This document shows, in pieces, positions 55,301-64,000 of a DNA stretch of 64,000 nt (positions are counted from its first letter, which is position 1; each line of letters begins with the position of its first letter). This stretch comes from Furcasterigmium furcatum (lineage: Eukaryota; Ascomycota; Sordariomycetes; Glomerellales; Plectosphaerellaceae), in the NCBI GenBank assembly GCA_001599815.1, contig BCIA01000002.1:6979626-7043625 (forward strand), written 5' to 3'. The notes below the pieces were generated by a model. The model was not told the DNA's origin, made no database searches, and saw only the letters and a list, made by a program, of their open reading frames with translations. The position numbers were made by a program, and so were the translations under genes.

Positions 55301-57180
55301 TTACTGCAACAGCGGGATGAGGGTCGATGACCTCCAAGTTTCCCCAGACAAGACCTGACCCTTCTTACGAGCTCCGCTGCGTCGAAGATCTACCTGGACG
55401 GTCCTCAGAGGAACGTCTCAAAACGGGCGAAGGGGCCTGAGGACAATCACAGTTATCTCATAGAGCATCCCTTGATGGCAAGGGTGTCACGAGGCGATGA
55501 GCACCATGACTCCACTCTGTCGCGTTGCCATGTCGTGCTTCGCGCTACTTGAGGATCTCCTTTCCCCAGCCGTGCTCGCAGCCGTCATCTGACTTCATGC
55601 AGCTCAGTGACTGCGCAAGGTTCCTTGGCGGTATGCGCTGGCATCTTTGCATTTGTTGGTGATGCATGCCAGCCCTCCAGATGTTGCGCCCCCCGCAACG
55701 TCAGTCGGGGTTTTCAGCCCGAAACAGCCCCCAAAGAGGCAACGCAACGGCTTTCGGTGGGACCGTCACAGTCCCATGGAGGGAACTGCAAGTTTTCATC
55801 CTTGCTGGAGATCCGATCTTCGACCTACCTCAGATGGAGGGTGTTGGTTGGTGTTGGTGAACGAAAATGTTCGAGTCGATGACCATTGCCGGCGTGGTTC
55901 GCCCCCCTCCCGAGAACTTGCTTGCTTATCTTGGGGCACCTCCCATCACGGTCTATTCCCAAGGAGGGAGCAAGCAGGAAAATATGTGGGGAGGCTGTCC
56001 CTGAGAGGCAGCTGGACTCAGCTCATCGCGGTTGGCAGGGAGCCCCTGAACAAAGTTCTCTGAGGTGGGTGTCCTTCCGGCGGTGTCAAAAGAAACCAAC
56101 CTGTAATTATCACATGCATTACGCTACTCGGATCAAGCGTCTAATGGTGTCTGCATTGAATTTATCGTCTCTGCTGGACATTGCGCACGGTCGGCATGAA
56201 ATTGTTCCTTTGGCTGCAAGGAATTTTTCACGTCTGCCAAGCCACGAGACCTTCCGTCGTGATTGGTACTGAGGATCTCAATAGCAGACAAGTTGCCAGA
56301 GTCCACCATTAGCACATATCGATGTGACAAGGACAAGTCCTTGGTAAGGCTCCTGCAGAGAAGGCCAAGTTCCATTCTGTCGGAATTCTCCGTCACCCAA
56401 TCGCCTCTTTCCCTCGGGGCCTGGGTCTGGCAGTGATTTAACGACAACGGTACGCATTCTGCTCTCCGCTCTTCACCCTGGCTCGGTGCTTTCCGCCAGC
56501 TGACAGGCTGGTAGGGGTGATCGGGGTGACCGCTAGGTAATTAAAGTGACCTTGAGGGAATCAAAGTGACCTATGTGTCGACTTACCCCTGAACTCTCGG
56601 GAGGCTCTTGTGTAACCCGACCGGTGCCATCTCCAAACTTACCGGTAACTACTATATGGGGCGAAACGTCCATGACCCCTAGTCCCCCTCATGTCGACCA
56701 GTCACTCTCAGAGTAAACCCCGAATTTTCACTACCTAGATATCCGCAAGTATAGGTCTAGAGAACTCTAGAAAAATAGAGTATATTGTCTTATCGCTGCT
56801 TACTAGTTTCCTCGATAGATATTAGGCCCAGAGGAAGGGTATTATTCCGCCGGATACAATCCGTTCCTTCATGTTAATAAGAACCCCGATCTGGGCAAAC
56901 CCGCTATACTACCTTTTGGCAAGGTGCTTTACAACTATTAAGCCCGCTAAGTACTTTATACTAGAGTATCTAGCCAATGCGGAGGAGATGCTTGTCGCCA
57001 TCTGTCAACCACAGGGTACCCCAGATTTCTAAGTGAAGAGTGACAGGGGCCCCGGTCGACGAGGATTTGCATAACTTACAAGTACCAAATTCCTCAGACG
57101 ACCAGAGACAGGGCGGGCTCACTCTCCTGCTCATTTCTTCAGCTTTAACCCTTCTCATCATTGCGACCCCGCTCCGCCGA
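52361..57180. other. Gene-poor accessory stretch
   Basis: 4.8 kb without a supported gene. Features: a run of more than ten G near 53067-53077; many short open frames without family character; GTGAC at 56526, 56546 and 56566 (20-base spacing); and an AT-rich block at about 56730-56990 with many TA dinucleotides. The stretch lies between the Helo-like gene and the broken permease and reads as eroded, element-rich DNA. No transposase or reverse transcriptase frame is seen. Confidence 0.55.
56520..56572 (+). repeat. Three GTGAC motifs at exact 20-base spacing
   Basis: GTGAC begins at 56526, 56546 and 56566, with partial similarity in the spacers (AATTAAA, AATCAAA). Short direct repeats, with no gene immediately next to them. 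Confidence 0.5.
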
Positions 57181-58770
57181 TATGGATGTCAAAGAACCCA
57201 AAGACCTGTCCCCTACCCGGACGGTCTCAACCAAGCCCGCAACGGTGCAGCCCGTCGGGGAGAAATACATCGACCCGAAGCTTGAACGCACGGTTCTGCA
57301 CAAGTTCGACCTCTGGGTTCTTCCGCAGATGATGATCTTGTTCCTTCTGGCGTACCTCGATCTTTCAAACATTGGTAAGTGCACGGCGCCGCGCGGCATC
57401 ACATACATGGTCAGGAAGGACGTTCTGTTGCTGATCAGCCCCTCCTAACGGCAACTCGCCTATGTTCGGCTTAGAAGAAGGCCTCGTGCTTGTCGATACC
57501 CAGTTCAGCGACATACCCATGGCATTCTTCATTACATACGTCGTCTTTGAGGTTCCCTGGTTCATGGCCGTCAAGTGCTAGGGCGCCACTCTGTTCTCGT
57601 TATCGCCGTTATTAGCTGGTCCATTGCTACGATGGCTATCGGGCTTGTCCACAACTACACTCATGCCATTGCCCTGCGGCTCCTGCTGGGAGCCGCAGAA
57701 GCAGGCCTCTACCCCTGACTCATGTTTGTCATCTCCACCATCTGGTCTCGGACACACCAAGCCAAGCGGATGCCGATGCTGGGGTTTTCCGCCGTTGTCA
57801 GCGGGGCCTTCGGCGGCTTGATTGCCTACGGCATCCAAACCATGGGTGACCAGCTCGACATCGCAGCTTGGCGATGGTTATTCATCATCGAGGGCGCCAT
57901 CTCCGTCTTTATCGGGGGCGTCAGCTGGTTGACGCTTCCCAAGTCCGCCGAGGAGGCATGGTTCCTCAACGAGGAGGAAAAGGAGTTGATGCGTGCACGA
58001 AAGTTGCGCGACGCTGCGTACAAGGGGACGGACGAGTTCAAGTGGAAGTGGGTGCGGAGCGCCTTTTCGGACGTCTTTGTCTACGCGGCAGCCCTGCTCT
58101 CGTTCTGCGCGAACATCTCCCTCTTCGGCTTCGGTACCTTCCTGCCGACAATTTTGAGGGGAATGGGGTGAGTACAAACACATCATCTCCGGTTGGTCTG
58201 CTGTGCTTTGTGCTGACATTGAGGCCGCCAGAAACACGCCCCTTCAAGCGAACTATTCCTTGCTACGTCCTCGGAACCCTGACCTTGATCCTGTGGACTC
58301 AGCTCTCTGACCGGCTTGAGAAACGCGCGTTCTTCCTGTTCCTCGCCCCGATCCCCTGCGTCCTCGGCTACGCCATCGTTGTCGGTACCGACTCGCGCGC
58401 GGCGGGATACTTCGCCATGTTCATGTGCGCGGCCGGCATCTACCCCTACAACGCCCTGCTCAACTCCTGGGTCAGCAACAACATCGCGCCGGACCACAAG
58501 CGGTCCGTCGGCGTCCCCCTGTTCCTGTCCCTGGCAAATATCAGCGGCGTCGTCAGCAGCCAGATCTACCCTGCCTGGGACAGCCCCCGCTTCATGATGG
58601 GTAACTCGGTGTCCCTGGGCGTCGAGTCGACGGCCTGGCTCGGCGTGCTGGGTGTTTGGTACCTCCTCAAACGCCGCGACGCGAAGAAGGAAAATCTGCT
58701 GGCAGAAAGCATCACCGACAACGGATACAGCGGCGAGGATCGCGGTATGGAGTTCCGCTATATTCTGTAA
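57181..58770 (+). pseudogene. Broken MFS permease (ACS/allantoate-type family)
   Basis: The parts read clearly as an ACS-family MFS carrier: KFDLWVLPQMMILFLLAYLDLSNI, FEVPWFMAVKC, ALRLLLGAAEAGLYP, WRWLFIIEGAISVF, then AGYFAMFMCAAGIYPYN and NNIAPDHKRSVGVP to the end at 58770. Lesions are TAG at 57578-57580 where the family has Trp, a frame shift between 57580 and 57610, TGA at 57716-57718 inside YPxL, and a junction near 58250 where ANY passes out of frame into TIPCYVLG, with some bases missing. The first intron's acceptor also looks lost (CTAACG where CTAACAG is expected). At least three independent lesions make an assembly error unlikely as the sole cause. Confidence 0.88.
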
Positions 58771-60337
58771 GCCTAAGACCTAAGTGGTGGCTGTTGAGTT
58801 GGGTCACCAGGGCCCGTCTCCCAAGACACCACGTCTACACCCAGTGGTAATAAACGCAAACAATACCCGCGCGATATCAGAACAAGGTTAAGCGTTCGTT
58901 CCTGTCAGACTAAGCGAGGGCCTTCAACCATCAATTAAAACACGTTGAGATGTCTCGAGAATCGCTACAGGGGTAGATAGTAATAGCAGAAGCAGGCGCA
59001 GTTAGTTGCAAAGTATGGATTAGAGTTATCCGAATCTCTTTCTTAATGTACCCAGGTATATCCCTGTGACCGCCGTCGGCAATCTAAAATCTCTATTGTA
59101 CCTAACTCCATAGTATTATTACCTGACTGAGAGCCCGTGGGGACATCTACCTCCGATAACCCGCAAAATAGTGAAAACGCCCAAGGCGTTACACATTTCC
59201 GATGACCGGGATGGAACACGACACCATCGGGCCATCATTCAGCCGTCAGCGTTTCGGAGGTGCGTGGGTGCTTGGGTGCTTTGGGTGCTTCGCCTGAAAG
59301 CATGCTATAAAAAGCCGACCCACCACGCCGGCAGCTAATGCGGAAGCTAGCCAAAGGGCTGAGACAAGTCCAAGAATTGGGAGCACTGTGTGGCGCAACA
59401 CCACTACAGATGCCTCGTAACGACGGCGCCCCAGACACTTCAGATCGAGCGTTAGATAATTAAGATGGGCTTTCTCTGAACTTCAGCAAATTGACATGGC
59501 CTCTGACTCAAATGAGATAAGCCAAGGGGAACGTATCTGGACGGCAACATAGCTGGACCGGGCCATGTGTCTGAATCTTCACGACTGAGAGTACCTCGAC
59601 ATACCGTGTGAGTGTGCTGAATTGGCACTCCTCGTGGCAAGGCTACTCGCACTCAGCCACATCATCCACCGATCTTTCCCTCTTTCGGCGGAGTCGTCGC
59701 CCCAACCATGCGCATTCCAGAGGTCCCAGCTTGACGTTAACAGCGGGCGACACGCTGACGGGTTCGTCCCTGTTCTAACTTCCCAGGCACCTACCGGCCG
59801 TGTCTTACTGGAGGCCGTTACCCCTTGCTACCGGTCATAGGTGACAGCATACCTCAAGACATGGAATGCGAAAAGGAAAGTCACGAAAACGTGGAAAGCC
59901 TTGTGCGAGTAAGACGGGATGCCTGGTCGCAGGTACAGGTGCCAGCAGCCCATTGGCCCAGTGCCTGGTGCGCAGCCACATATGCCGATCAATAGCGTAC
60001 AACCCCCCCTAGTCCCCTGCGTCAGAGCACTGGACCCGGAATTGCTGCCACCCGATGCCTCGAATTTGCCATCGCCGCTCCCAGCCAAGCCACGGTGCTG
60101 ACTTCCTCCCTTCCCTCTCCCTCCGACTTGACTATATTCTCCCACTTTCATATTCCACTATGTCTTTATTCCTTTCCCTTGTACGATTTGAAGCCAAGAG
60201 GGCCCTGTTCATTCTGTGAAGCTCCATCGATACCCACCCGGCCTTCGATTATCACGATCCGAGTCAGATCTGACAACCCACCTCGACACCAACCACCGCA
60301 TCCTGTCGCCCGTGCTGGCGGCCGTTCCAGCACAGCC
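58771..60337. other. Intergenic with one copy of a diverged repeat and GGGTGCTT repeats
   Basis: 1.6 kb. GGGTGCTT occurs three times at about 59265-59290. The block 59405-59560 resembles 45590-45775. The final part, about 60095-60337, is the leader of the Mid2-like gene. No other gene is supported. Confidence 0.5.
59405..59560 (+). repeat. Diverged dispersed repeat, copy B
   Basis: Second copy of the block at 45590-45775, in direct orientation. Ordered matches include CACTTCAGATCGAGC, AATTAAGATG, CCTCTGACTCAA, CCAAGGG, TATCTGGA, CAACATA and CTGGACC. Found by eye, so identity and ends are approximate. Confidence 0.4.
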
Positions 60338-61861
60338 ATGCAGCACCCCATCAGTCTCGAAGCATGGGCGCGACTCCCGGCGCCTATGGCTGGCCTCGCC
60401 ATCGCGCACCTGCTGAGCCTGGCTGGCCTCGCCGACGCACACGCCCTCCCGTCTCAGACCGCGACCATTGAGTATCGCGTACTGGACGTGGACGTCCTCC
60501 CATTCCCGCCCCCGCCGACGCCCACCCCGCACCCACCGAGGGCCGCTCGACGAAGGAGGCAAGCCGACGAGGGATTCAACACGATATGCGGGTACATCGG
60601 AGGAGACCCCGACCTGCCCGCCACCTGCTCCCTGGGCTCGCACTGCGTTGTGGACTCCAACGTCGGGGCCATTGGGTGCTGTCCTGATATCGGCCTGTGT
60701 ACGACGGGCGTCTTCACCGGGTGTGTCGACGGCAACAGCCCGCCGCAAACCGAGGTCAACCCATACGTCTTCACGTGTAGCGGCTCCGACGTCTGCTACA
60801 TGAATCGCTTCGACGGCGGCAACTACCAATACGGCTGCGGGTCGGCGTCAGACCTGGCTGCCACCGTTATCGCCACTGCGCCAGGCCTGACCAATGCGCC
60901 GCCCCTTCCCAGCGTATCGGCGCCCCTGACAGAGGATGCCGTTTCGCTCTCCGACCCGACCACCCTGGGCACGAAATCAAGGACGAGAACGGCCTCGTCG
61001 ACATCTGTGTCCTCGACGAGCACGAGAAGCCGCTCAACTACGTCCTCAAGACCATCTTCCACCTCCACAGAGGGTCCCTCATCTACTAGCTCATCAGACC
61101 CGACCAAATCATCAGATACCGCAGCCGAGTCCAGTGCTGCGGCGGCGGCGGCAGGTGGCGGAGGAACCAACCAGGGTGCGATCATCGGCGGCTCGATCGG
61201 CGGCGCCGTTGCCCTCATCGGCCTTGTTGCCGCGGCCCTGTTCTTCTGGAGGAGGAAACGCGCCGGCAATGTGCGTGAGGGCCCCGGGCTCAAGGGCGAC
61301 ACCCAGTACATAAGGTATGTCCCGTCTGGAGCACACCCGCCACTCGCATATCTGACCCCTTCTAGTCCAATGAGCAAAAACCGGAATTTCACACCTGTTG
61401 CGCCTGACTCGGACATGTACGAGCAGGGCTTTGTCCCGGGAACGACCACAACTATCATGGGAGGCAGAGCCTTCACCGATCCCGGACTTTACGGTACATC
61501 GCCTACCGCGAGGGCCAACCAGCCGGGACCCTTCGGCTACGGGCCCTCGGGAGAAGTCATCCCGACAGGAAGGCCCGAGCCGACTCGTCCTTACGACCCC
61601 AATGACGACCGAGTACCCCTGACCCAGGAGTATGACGAGTTCTCGCGCGGCTTCAATGATGCGCTGTCGCGGATAGAAGAAGAAGACAGCAGGCCAGTGA
61701 CGGCCGTCAACAACGGCGGCATGAGCGGCATTGGAAACGGATACGGAGCGGGAGCAGACAACTACGACCCCAACGGCGCATACGCCCCGCGGGGAGGAGA
61801 GGGCCCTCTGTGGCAACAGAACCGGAGGAAGTCGAGGAACATGATGTGGATGCAGCAATAA
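60338..61861 (+). CDS. Single-pass cell-surface protein, Mid2/WSC-like stress-sensor architecture
   Basis: ATG 60338 to 61861. An in-frame 51-base intron (61315-61365, GTATGT, CTGAC, TCTAG) is likely; splicing gives about 490 residues, otherwise 507. Order: hydrophobic signal segment (about 20-40), a cysteine-rich ectodomain (CGYIGG, TCSLGSHC, GCCPDIGLC, GCG), a Ser/Thr-rich stalk, a membrane span after GGSIGGAVALIGLVAAALFFW, then a basic stop-transfer RRKR and a Gly/Pro-rich cytosolic tail. Fungal Mid2/WSC-type sensors have this plan and signal through Rho1 to Pkc1; that role is inferred from architecture only, as the ectodomain family is not one I can name. ATG 60338 gives the signal sequence. 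Confidence 0.78.
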   Translation: MQHPISLEAWARLPAPMAGLAIAHLLSLAGLADAHALPSQTATIEYRVLDVDVLPFPPPPTPTPHPPRAARRRRQADEGFNTICGYIGGDPDLPATCSLGSHCVVDSNVGAIGCCPDIGLCTTGVFTGCVDGNSPPQTEVNPYVFTCSGSDVCYMNRFDGGNYQYGCGSASDLAATVIATAPGLTNAPPLPSVSAPLTEDAVSLSDPTTLGTKSRTRTASSTSVSSTSTRSRSTTSSRPSSTSTEGPSSTSSSDPTKSSDTAAESSAAAAAAGGGGTNQGAIIGGSIGGAVALIGLVAAALFFWRRKRAGNVREGPGLKGDTQYIRYVPSGAHPPLAYLTPSSPMSKNRNFTPVAPDSDMYEQGFVPGTTTTIMGGRAFTDPGLYGTSPTARANQPGPFGYGPSGEVIPTGRPEPTRPYDPNDDRVPLTQEYDEFSRGFNDALSRIEEEDSRPVTAVNNGGMSGIGNGYGAGADNYDPNGAYAPRGGEGPLWQQNRRKSRNMMWMQQ

Positions 61862-62317
61862 GCAGGGCACGAATGCATCACCCTTTGCTTACATCTGATA
61901 TTTGGTAGAACGGCGTCACAAGCGGGGGTTCGGGGTTGGGGCGTTTCTGAGCAAACCCGTCCAGATGGACTTGTTTTTTTTCGTTTGTCACTATTCCAAG
62001 CACCAGTTCCGACAGGAGCACAATAATTTAGAGAACATCTTGTCTCCGTAACTGGGGCTCGTCTGCGCAACCGTGAACCCCTCCCAGGTCACATCGCGAT
62101 GTTTGTTAGTATCTCGGCCAAGACGCTGGTCGCTCAGCTCAAGATGCGGGTCGGTCGATTGATTGCCCGGCTGACCACGATGCCTGGACTCACTCACTCA
62201 CCAGGCTGCAGAACGTCGTCTGGTCTGAAAAGCTGATCATGAGCCCTGTTTTCAGGTTCTTTTCATCCCTTCTCAGTCAACTCATTCTTCATATACCTCG
62301 GCGATCTGCGACTTATA
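61862..62317. other. Intergenic, Mid2-like to NACHT gene
   Basis: 3' flank of the surface protein gene and promoter side of the NACHT gene. A T-run (TTGTTTTTTTTCG) lies near 61971-61983. No gene seen. Confidence 0.5.
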
Positions 62318-63907
62318 ATGGAGGGCTCGATTGTGCAAGAGAGCGCCACAGGTCGATCACCGTCCCCCTCCTTCGACGTCGTATCCCTCCCCACGACAGC
62401 ATACCCCGAAGATGGCTTCGTGGTCATCGATCCGGAGGAGGCAATGCTGCCCCGACAAAAACTCGACGACATACGCAGATGGCTGGCCCCGACGGACTTT
62501 CTCTCCGACTCTGGCGAGTTCAAGCGGCACTTGAAAGCCCAGGCGCCTGGCACCGGCCTCTGGCTGTGCAAAACGGACAGGTTCCGCGACTGGTCATCCT
62601 CGCCGACGCGCAGCTGCTTATGGATCAAGGGCGTCCCCGGCGCCGGCAAGTCCGTCATCGCCGCGTCCCTCATCGACCACTTTGACACGCAGGAACCGGC
62701 GGTGCCCGTCCTATTCTTCTTCTTCCGCAACATCGTCGACGCCAACCGCCGGCCGCGCTCTCTACTCAGGGACTGGCTCGCGCAGCTGCTCCCTCACAGC
62801 GCATCCTTGCAGCACACGTTGTCTGGCCTGGCTGAAGCGCAGCCGGGGGCGGTGCCGGATCAGGTGTTGTGGGAGTGCCTGTACAAGGCGTTGTCCACGG
62901 TACCGAGAGCCATATGTATCGTGGACGCCTTGGACGAGATGGATGAAGCAGACGGCGAGGCGGCCTCTGCGGCTGCTGAATTCTACCAGCACATCAACGG
63001 GCTGGCCCGCCTGCGCCCTCGGTCCGTGAAGCTCTTCTTGACGAGCCGGCCGCGCCAGGAGATTCAGAGCCACCTGCCTGCCGCGGCCGTGGTACACATC
63101 AGTCTGGAGCAGGAGCGAGTCGATCACGATATCCACGCATTTGTATCCCATCGAGTTCGCGAAGCAAGGCCCGATATGGATTGCCCGGATCTCGTCAAGG
63201 CCATCACCACTCGCTGCTCGGGATTATTCCTGTACGCGCGCCTCCTCGTGGACCAGATAACGCCCCTACTACAGCAGTCTCTTCCTGTTGATCTCGACGC
63301 CCTGCCCCAAGGCCTCGAGAATCTCTACGCCGGAATGCTCTTGCAGCAAGCGGCCGAATTGGGCACGACGGAAGATGCACAGGCTTTCATTCTCGGATGT
63401 GTCACCCATTCATATCGGCCTCTTCGACTACGCGAGCTCGGATGCCTGGTTATCGCCCACCTGGAATCCGATATGACCCCGGCCGAGGCCAAGGTGTTCG
63501 TCAAGCGCGCTTGCGGCCCGCTGCTCGAGGTCCTCCATGACGAGACCGTGCAGATACTGCACCACTCGCTGACCGAGTTTCTCCGGGATCGCAAAAAGAG
63601 GGTCAGCTTTCCGGCCCTCGATCCTGCGGCTATTCACAAGAACCTTGCCCGCATATGCATGCAGACTCTGAGCCTTTGGGACCCGGAGAGCGCGAATCCA
63701 GACGTCCGTCTGCTCGACTATGCCACGGACGCTTGGATATACCATGCCGGCCGCGACAGAAACGTCGCGGATGCGGAGTTCTGGGACCTCATCACCGAGT
63801 TCTGCGAGCGCATGAAGAAGCAAAAAGAGGACGAGTATGACGAAGGGCCAAGGAGTCGCACCAGCAGCGTAAGGAACATCCACATCCGCTTTTGTGATAG
63901 AAGGTAG
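62318..63907 (+). CDS. NACHT-domain NLR-like protein, probably continuing past the window
   Basis: ATG 62318; 529 residues if unspliced. Walker A is GVPGAGKSVI near residue 107, Walker B IVDALDEMDE near residue 205, and sensor LTSRPRQE near residue 243. These are all present, so the NTPase looks intact. The N-terminus (about 1-80) has no recognised effector domain; it shows LDDIRRWLAPTDF. After NACHT the helices include QILHHSLTEFLRDRKKR, the conserved linker. A GTAAGG donor at 63869 with an acceptor near 63935 (CGTAG) would skip the nearby stop at 63905-63907, so the gene may run on beyond 64000 into repeats. Fungal NLR-like proteins act in recognition and regulated cell death; that role is inferred. 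Confidence 0.85.
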   Translation: MEGSIVQESATGRSPSPSFDVVSLPTTAYPEDGFVVIDPEEAMLPRQKLDDIRRWLAPTDFLSDSGEFKRHLKAQAPGTGLWLCKTDRFRDWSSSPTRSCLWIKGVPGAGKSVIAASLIDHFDTQEPAVPVLFFFFRNIVDANRRPRSLLRDWLAQLLPHSASLQHTLSGLAEAQPGAVPDQVLWECLYKALSTVPRAICIVDALDEMDEADGEAASAAAEFYQHINGLARLRPRSVKLFLTSRPRQEIQSHLPAAAVVHISLEQERVDHDIHAFVSHRVREARPDMDCPDLVKAITTRCSGLFLYARLLVDQITPLLQQSLPVDLDALPQGLENLYAGMLLQQAAELGTTEDAQAFILGCVTHSYRPLRLRELGCLVIAHLESDMTPAEAKVFVKRACGPLLEVLHDETVQILHHSLTEFLRDRKKRVSFPALDPAAIHKNLARICMQTLSLWDPESANPDVRLLDYATDAWIYHAGRDRNVADAEFWDLITEFCERMKKQKEDEYDEGPRSRTSSVRNIHIRFCDRR

Positions 63908-64000
63908 AATGCAGTCACTGACTGTCTGACCGTAGCGGCCTGAGAGGCCAACATCGCACGGATACCGGTGCCTTTACATCGGTGCTCTTCGATTCGCAGC

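Noticed and set aside
1..64000. CRISPR array, transposase or reverse-transcriptase genes
   Set aside because: No spaced direct-repeat array and no frame with transposase, integrase or reverse-transcriptase motifs was seen; the organism is a fungus.

Overview
The window is nuclear DNA of a filamentous ascomycete (Pezizomycotina, probably Sordariomycetes). The reasons are short introns of 46-88 bases with GT(A/G)NGT donors and (C/T)AG acceptors, GC-rich coding sequence, genes on both strands without operons, and fungus-specific families: a Pkc1-type kinase with HR1, C2 and C1 domains, Kre2/Mnt1 and ALG3 mannosyltransferases, She9/Mdm33, a Yvc1-type channel, Zn2Cys6 regulators and NACHT (NLR-like) proteins. 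The species cannot be fixed from sequence alone. Exon coordinates were worked out by hand from splice signals, reading frame and family conservation. Layout, left to right. A NACHT/degenerate-ankyrin NLR-like gene cut by the left edge (2-2917). A thioredoxin (3.4-4.1 kb), a metallophosphoesterase (4.7-5.6), a peroxisomal D-amino-acid oxidase (6.0-7.3), ALG3 (7.5-9.0) and an EIF1AD-like gene tail to tail (9.0-9.5). A small secreted cysteine-rich protein (10.2-10.7) and a Bsc6-like MFS transporter (11.4-13.0). A HAD polyol-phosphate phosphatase (13.3-14.1), She9/Mdm33 (15.0-16.4) and PKC1 (16.8-20.6). A mitochondrial acyl-CoA dehydrogenase (22.5-24.0), mitochondrial ribosomal protein S12 (24.4-25.0), a Kre2/Mnt1-type mannosyltransferase (25.4-26.8), PAT1 (29.0-31.5) and the RNA polymerase III subunit RPC37/RPC5 (32.0-33.3). 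A small candidate catabolic cluster follows: a Zn2Cys6 regulator, a divergent class IV aminotransferase and an allantoate-permease-type MFS carrier (33.8-39.8). Next are a secreted or membrane orphan (40.2-40.8), VPS36 (41.9-44.0), a mitochondrial carrier-like membrane protein (44.2-45.2), a Yvc1-like TRP channel (46.0-48.3) and an amidohydrolase with a one-base frame break or a cryptic intron (48.9-50.4). The right-hand third looks like an accessory compartment. It holds a single-exon protein with a Helo/SesA-like N-terminal domain and three spaced QxNG motifs (51.2-52.4), 4.8 kb without a convincing gene, a multiply broken MFS pseudogene (57.2-58.8), a Mid2-like cell-surface protein (60.3-61.9) and a second NACHT gene running into the right edge (62.3 onward). 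Many genes serve core eukaryotic functions: N-glycan assembly (ALG3, then a Golgi mannosyltransferase), cell-wall integrity (PKC1, with a Mid2-like protein elsewhere), mRNA decay (PAT1), Pol III transcription (RPC37), endosomal sorting (VPS36), mitochondrial shape and translation, and vacuolar calcium release. The less conserved elements are the NLR-type genes, the Helo-like protein, the small secreted protein, the regulator-aminotransferase-permease trio, the pseudogene and a diverged repeat present near 45.6 and 59.4 kb. The best candidate for an undescribed system is the Helo-like protein with amyloid-like repeat motifs, in a neighbourhood that also contains an NLR-type gene.
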